Assembly: GCA_902461025.1 (NCBI GenBank)
Contig: CABPWC010000064.1
Span: 1 to 8,843, forward strand
Direction: 5' to 3'
Origin: an uncultured Streptococcus sp.
Lineage (GTDB): Bacteria > Bacillota > Bacilli > Lactobacillales > Streptococcaceae
DNA length: 8,843 nt
Shown: one piece after another, positions 6,304 through 8,843 of the stretch
How the letters are laid out: every line of letters begins with the position of its first letter
Numbering within the stretch: the stretch's first letter is position 1
The notes under the pieces: model-generated
What the model saw: the letters and a program-made list of their open reading frames with translations, nothing else
Databases searched by the model: none
Told to the model about the DNA's origin: nothing
Position numbers and translations under genes: made by a program

Positions 6304-7233
6304 ATGAAAATACTGAAAAAATCAGCCCTTGTCCTTCTTAGTTTCCTTATCTTGTTTTTAGTAGGGACATTTATCTTTCATCGTATCAGTTTGGAAAATG
6401 AAGAATCTTCATTGACACCTATAGGGCAAACAGTTCTCGTCAATGGACATCAAATGAATGTTTACGTTGAAGGGGATGGTCCAGAGACAATAGTAGTTCT
6501 ATCAGGTGCTGGAATTGCTTCACCTATATTAGACTTTAAAAATCTAACAGATTCCCTATCAAAAAAATATAAAATTGTCGTAGTCGAGAGAGCTGGCTAT
6601 GGTTATAGCGAGGATAGTAATCAATCCAGAGACGTGATGGAAGTTTTGTCTGAGACACGTCAAGCTCTATCACAGGCAAATATATCAGGACCTTTTATCA
6701 TTCTGTCTCATTCAATGGCTAGTCTTGAAAGTCTGGCTTGGCAGGAGAAGTATCCTGATGAAGTGAAAGCCTTGGTTGGTCTGGATTGGGCATTACCAGC
6801 AAGTTATGAGGATTTAAAGGATAATCAGGCCTTGCTTACTGTGGCTTATTGGAGCAGTAAGATTGGCTTATTACGCTATTTCCCAGAGTCCTTTTATATA
6901 AAAAATCCAACTCTGACTGAAACTGAACGACAACAATATAAATTACTAGCATATAAGCAGTTGATGTCACAAGCCATGCTTCATGAATCACGTTTGGTAA
7001 AGGAAAATGCCAAGAAAGTTCCATCTAGCATTAATCCGAAAATTCCAACCTTATTACTGGTTTCTAACGGTGATGGTACTAGCTTTAGCCAATCAGAATG
7101 GCAGCATTATGCAGAGAGATTTGCTAGTGGTCAGTCTAATGTTCAAGTCATCTATATGGATGCACCACATGACCTCTATCATTATCAAAATAATGAACTT
7201 GTTTCTCGAATTGAAGAATTTTTAACAGAGTAA
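6304..7233 (+). CDS. Membrane-anchored alpha/beta hydrolase
   Basis: This 309-residue protein starts with a Lys-rich N-terminus and one hydrophobic segment (about 7-28), which acts as a membrane anchor or uncleaved signal and should place the enzyme outside the cell. The rest is an alpha/beta hydrolase: a strand-turn VVLSGAG (oxyanion-hole region), VVVERAGYGYS, the nucleophile elbow SHSMA with Ser137, Asp257 in NGDGTS and His289 in APHDLYH. The order Ser-Asp-His fits the fold. The elbow lacks both usual glycines of GxSxG (Ser and Ala instead). The substrate is unknown; esterase, lipase or peptidase are all possible. I chose the ATG at 6304. A TTG at 6289 is in frame but would lie within the predicted promoter, and neither start has a ribosome site. 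Cotranscription with the following small genes is likely, since no terminator intervenes. Confidence 0.85.
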   Translation: MKILKKSALVLLSFLILFLVGTFIFHRISLENEESSLTPIGQTVLVNGHQMNVYVEGDGPETIVVLSGAGIASPILDFKNLTDSLSKKYKIVVVERAGYGYSEDSNQSRDVMEVLSETRQALSQANISGPFIILSHSMASLESLAWQEKYPDEVKALVGLDWALPASYEDLKDNQALLTVAYWSSKIGLLRYFPESFYIKNPTLTETERQQYKLLAYKQLMSQAMLHESRLVKENAKKVPSSINPKIPTLLLVSNGDGTSFSQSEWQHYAERFASGQSNVQVIYMDAPHDLYHYQNNELVSRIEEFLTE

Positions 7234-7265
7234 CTGTGATTTAGAAAGTTATTTTGAACTGATGC

Positions 7266-7285
7266 CAATAATTGAGAGGTTATTG
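7266..7285 (+). other. Small hairpin upstream of the first small gene
   Basis: CAATAATT (7266-7273) can pair with GGTTATTG (7278-7285), with two G-U pairs, around a GAGA tetraloop. No T tract follows, so it is not a terminator. It may be an mRNA processing or stability element, or chance. Confidence 0.25.
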
Positions 7286-7311
7286 TAAATAGAATAGAAG
7301 GGAAAATAGCC

Positions 7312-7659
7312 ATGATATTCGATCAGTCCTTGCAAGCCTACGTTCACGAAGTAGATAATGTTCTTGTAGCTTGGGAAGAAAAACCAAGTGGAAACTTTGA
7401 GATGGAAGCTCAGTTGCTTGCAGCCAATTACCATAAAAATCTTTACCGTATTCTTGCATTTATACTGCCTCATTTACAAGAATTTTATGGGTATTTCACA
7501 GATGAAGAAGCTACTGAAAAATTGGGTAAACCCATCATCGAGCCAGAAAGACAAACCGTTACTTTCTGCGATCAAACTTTTGATGATATTCATATCTTTT
7601 CTTTTGACTATCAGGGGCAGGCATTTGAGAGTCTGGAGAATTTTGCCATTGATGGTTAA
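7312..7659 (+). CDS. Small soluble acidic protein, putative immunity protein 1
   Basis: This 115-residue protein has no signal peptide or membrane segment, so it is cytoplasmic. I do not recognise the family with certainty. Visible features are a helical N-terminal half with YHKNLYRILAFILPHLQEFY (40-59), then LGKPIIEPE (71-79), and a beta-like C-terminal part TVTFCDQTFDDIHIFSFDY (82-100) ending FAIDG. The compact acidic alpha-then-beta build and the two similar-sized neighbours suggest an immunity protein that blocks a polymorphic or contact-dependent toxin. AGAAGGGA at 7297-7304 serves as the ribosome site. It follows the hydrolase by 78 bp and precedes the next gene by 36 bp. It could equally be a stand-alone protein of unknown function. 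Confidence 0.75.
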   Translation: MIFDQSLQAYVHEVDNVLVAWEEKPSGNFEMEAQLLAANYHKNLYRILAFILPHLQEFYGYFTDEEATEKLGKPIIEPERQTVTFCDQTFDDIHIFSFDYQGQAFESLENFAIDG

Positions 7660-7695
7660 GTCTGTTTTCAGTTTTAAAAAGAAGGAGAGAGACTG

Positions 7696-8094
7696 ATGAG
7701 TACTGCTGATTTTGTCTTTATTGAGAGTAAAGGCCCCATATTCCTAGATTTACAAGCCTTTTGTACTGCTTTGAGAGGAAAATTCCCAGGTATTTTGATC
7801 AGAGAAAGGACGAATCCTGAAAAAGCTTACTCGCTTTCTTGGGATTATCAAAGTCCTCAGCTTACTTTGGAAAGTTCACTGAGTAGCAAGAAAAATGTTT
7901 TTGTGATTGATTACTTTGATTCAACGAACAGGTTACAAGATTATGCCTCCTATATCATCTGGCTTCGGAAATGGTTTCCACCTGAAGAGAATGTTTCCTT
8001 TTGTGATGAAGGATATGAGTATATGTTTGAACTTCCTAGTGATTTATCCCAAAAGGAGTTTGAAAACTACTTACAAACAAGGTTTGATGAGTGA
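7696..8094 (+). CDS. Small soluble protein, putative immunity protein 2
   Basis: This 132-residue protein has no signal peptide or membrane helix. The N-terminal half seems to form an alpha-beta sandwich (FVFIESKGPIFLD at 6-18, then SLSWDY and QLTLES). It is followed by VFVIDYF (68-74), the aromatic helix YASYIIWLRKWFPPEENV (83-100), then SFCDEGYEYMFEL (101-113) and a C-terminal helix. The pattern of an aromatic W/R helix, a proline, then F-x-DEGY resembles small proteins I associate with toxin-immunity loci; I cannot name the family reliably. A strong AAGGAGAGA at 7682-7690 precedes the ATG. It lies in tandem between two other small genes, with 36 and 53 bp gaps. The function is inferred from context. 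Confidence 0.75.
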   Translation: MSTADFVFIESKGPIFLDLQAFCTALRGKFPGILIRERTNPEKAYSLSWDYQSPQLTLESSLSSKKNVFVIDYFDSTNRLQDYASYIIWLRKWFPPEENVSFCDEGYEYMFELPSDLSQKEFENYLQTRFDE

Positions 8095-8147
8095 AGAAAA
8101 AGTTCGAAAACGAATAATGATATGGAACAGTTGAAAAGGAGAATCAG

Positions 8148-8555
8148 ATGCTTACTAAAGATGATATGTTAGTTGCTTTGCATGATGCAATTACTGAAGA
8201 CCAAGAATTTGAGTTGGCAGACGAGATTGTAGATGCCATGGAGGCTTCCCCTCAACCCTTTGATTTGGTTGCTCCCATATTAGAACTCATTGCTAACCAC
8301 CCAGAAGTTGATTTTGGTTCTCCAGGTGAATTGGTACACTTTGTGGAGAAGTTTTATCATCAAGGCTATGAGGATTTATTGTTGGAGTCAGTTCTAAAAA
8401 GTCCAACTGTGCATAACATCTGGATGCTTCATCGATGCTATAATGACAATGATCCAAATCTAGTCCGGCAGATTCAGACTTTGGTTGGAGAACTGAAGAA
8501 GGATAAGACTCTTGATTCACAAGTAAGAAGCATGATTGAAGACTTAACTTGGTAG
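8148..8555 (+). CDS. Small alpha-helical acidic protein, putative immunity protein 3
   Basis: This 135-residue protein is acidic, soluble and predicted almost all helical, in repeat-like helix pairs. Its core is EVDFGSPGELVHFVEKFY (53-70), then GYEDLLLESVLKSPTVHNIW (73-92) and MLHRCYNDNDP (93-103). The FGSPG-LVHF ... SP-T-H--WML-R pattern recalls a family of helical, HEAT-like immunity proteins near polymorphic toxins; an Imm30-type label is possible but unverified. AAGGAGA at 8136-8142 sets the ATG. The gene is last in the tandem set and followed within five bases by a terminator, so it closes the transcription unit. No toxin gene is visible, so an orphan immunity role is inference. Confidence 0.78.
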   Translation: MLTKDDMLVALHDAITEDQEFELADEIVDAMEASPQPFDLVAPILELIANHPEVDFGSPGELVHFVEKFYHQGYEDLLLESVLKSPTVHNIWMLHRCYNDNDPNLVRQIQTLVGELKKDKTLDSQVRSMIEDLTW

Positions 8556-8559
8556 AGGT

Positions 8560-8583
8560 AGGTGATGCAGCATCACCTTTTTA
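8560..8583 (+). terminator. Intrinsic terminator closing the small-gene cluster
   Basis: AGGTGATG (8560-8567) pairs perfectly with CATCACCT (8571-8578) around a CAG loop, followed by T residues to 8582. It begins five bases after the stop of the third small gene and separates it from the next promoter. Confidence 0.88.
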
Positions 8584-8623
8584 TCTTTTCTTAGGGATAA
8601 AAATTTTCGATATAAATTAACAC

Positions 8624-8652
8624 TTGTTTTCCTTAGACATTTGCACTATAAT
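8624..8652 (+). promoter_or_regulatory. Sigma-A promoter of the downstream ABC ATPase gene
   Basis: TTGTTT (8624-8629), a 17-bp spacer, and a perfect TATAAT (8647-8652). The predicted start near 8659 gives a leader of about 55 bases. No riboswitch or other structure is evident in it. Confidence 0.8.
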
Positions 8653-8713
8653 AGGGTGTTATTAGGGCTTTCTTTCCTTATGTTGAAAAAAAGGCAGATT
8701 TTAGGAGATAGAT

Positions 8714-8843
8714 ATGGCAATGATAGAAGTGCAACATCTTCGGAAAAATTTTGTGAAGACAGTTAAGGAGCCGGGGTTAAAGGGAGCCTTGCGCTCCTTT
8801 ATTCATCCTGAAAAGCAGACCTTTGAAGCGGTCAAGGATTTAA
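8714..8843 (+). CDS. ABC transporter ATP-binding protein, N-terminal fragment (3' end outside window)
   Basis: Only the first 43 codons are visible. The opening MAMIEVQHLRKNFVK is the usual first strand and A-loop region of an ABC ATPase. It is followed by the insert EPGLKGALRSFIHPEKQTFEAVKDL, which I know from a subgroup of ABC-2-type exporter ATPases (COG4586-like) that normally pairs with one or two downstream permeases. The Walker A motif would come just after the window edge. AGGAGA at 8703-8708, five bases upstream, supports the ATG at 8714 rather than the internal ATG at 8720. It has its own promoter and lies after a terminator, so it starts a separate operon. The substrate cannot be judged. 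Confidence 0.85.
   Translation, partial: MAMIEVQHLRKNFVKTVKEPGLKGALRSFIHPEKQTFEAVKDL

Noticed and set aside
7249..7473. Minus-strand frame of 74 codons opposite the first small gene
   Set aside because: No ribosome site or promoter on that strand, and composition follows the + strand gene; all other minus-strand frames in the window look like similar shadows.
7388..7696. 102-codon frame +1-shifted within the first small gene
   Set aside because: The alternative frame has Lys/Ile-rich low-quality sequence and no ribosome site, while the 7312 frame has one and reads as a plausible folded protein.
8680..8766. 28-codon frame overlapping the start of the last ABC ATPase gene, possible leader peptide
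   Set aside because: No ribosome site before its ATG, and the encoded sequence is the out-of-frame reading of the ATPase start.
1..8843. CRISPR arrays, BOX/RUP repeats, insertion sequences, tRNA or rRNA genes
   Set aside because: No regularly spaced repeats, transposase frames, terminal inverted repeats or RNA-gene sequences were seen when reading both strands.

Overview
The window looks like chromosomal DNA of a mitis-group Streptococcus (S. mitis, S. oralis, S. pseudopneumoniae or a close relative). It is low in G+C, genes start at AAAGGAG or AGGAGG ribosome sites, and the gene order vex1-vex2-vex3-vncR-vncS-fba matches the one I know from the pneumococcus. Every credible gene is on the + strand. 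The species call comes from recalled protein families and gene order; no search was run.

Bases 1-3101 hold an ABC transporter: the 3' part of vex1 (FtsX/MacB-type permease), vex2 (ATPase) and vex3 (second permease). The two permeases appear paralogous and probably flank one ATPase in a heteromeric exporter or mechanotransmission-type complex. A 70-bp gap after vex3 carries a terminator hairpin with a perfect TATAAT -10 box inside its right flank. It has no room for the 27-residue Pep27 peptide reported here in pneumococcus. vncR (OmpR-type regulator) and vncS (histidine kinase) follow with a 4-base ATGA overlap (3172-5144).

Bases 5145-6222 hold fba, class II fructose-bisphosphate aldolase. 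It has its own extended -10 promoter, a perfect 14-bp palindrome at the start of its leader, a consensus AGGAGG ribosome site, highly biased codons and a strong terminator.

Bases 6223-8583 look accessory. A membrane-anchored alpha/beta hydrolase has a promoter that predicts transcription starting at or next to its ATG, so its mRNA is probably leaderless. Three small, acidic, soluble proteins of 115, 132 and 135 residues follow in tandem, each with its own ribosome site and all ahead of one terminator. They look like an orphan set of polymorphic-toxin immunity proteins; that is an inference, and no toxin gene is in the window.

Bases 8584-8843 carry a good sigma-A promoter and the first 43 codons of another ABC transporter ATPase, cut by the window edge.

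The best candidates for something new are the three-gene immunity-like array with its leaderless hydrolase neighbour, the Pep27-less vex-vncRS junction with a promoter embedded in a terminator, and the palindrome in the fba leader.
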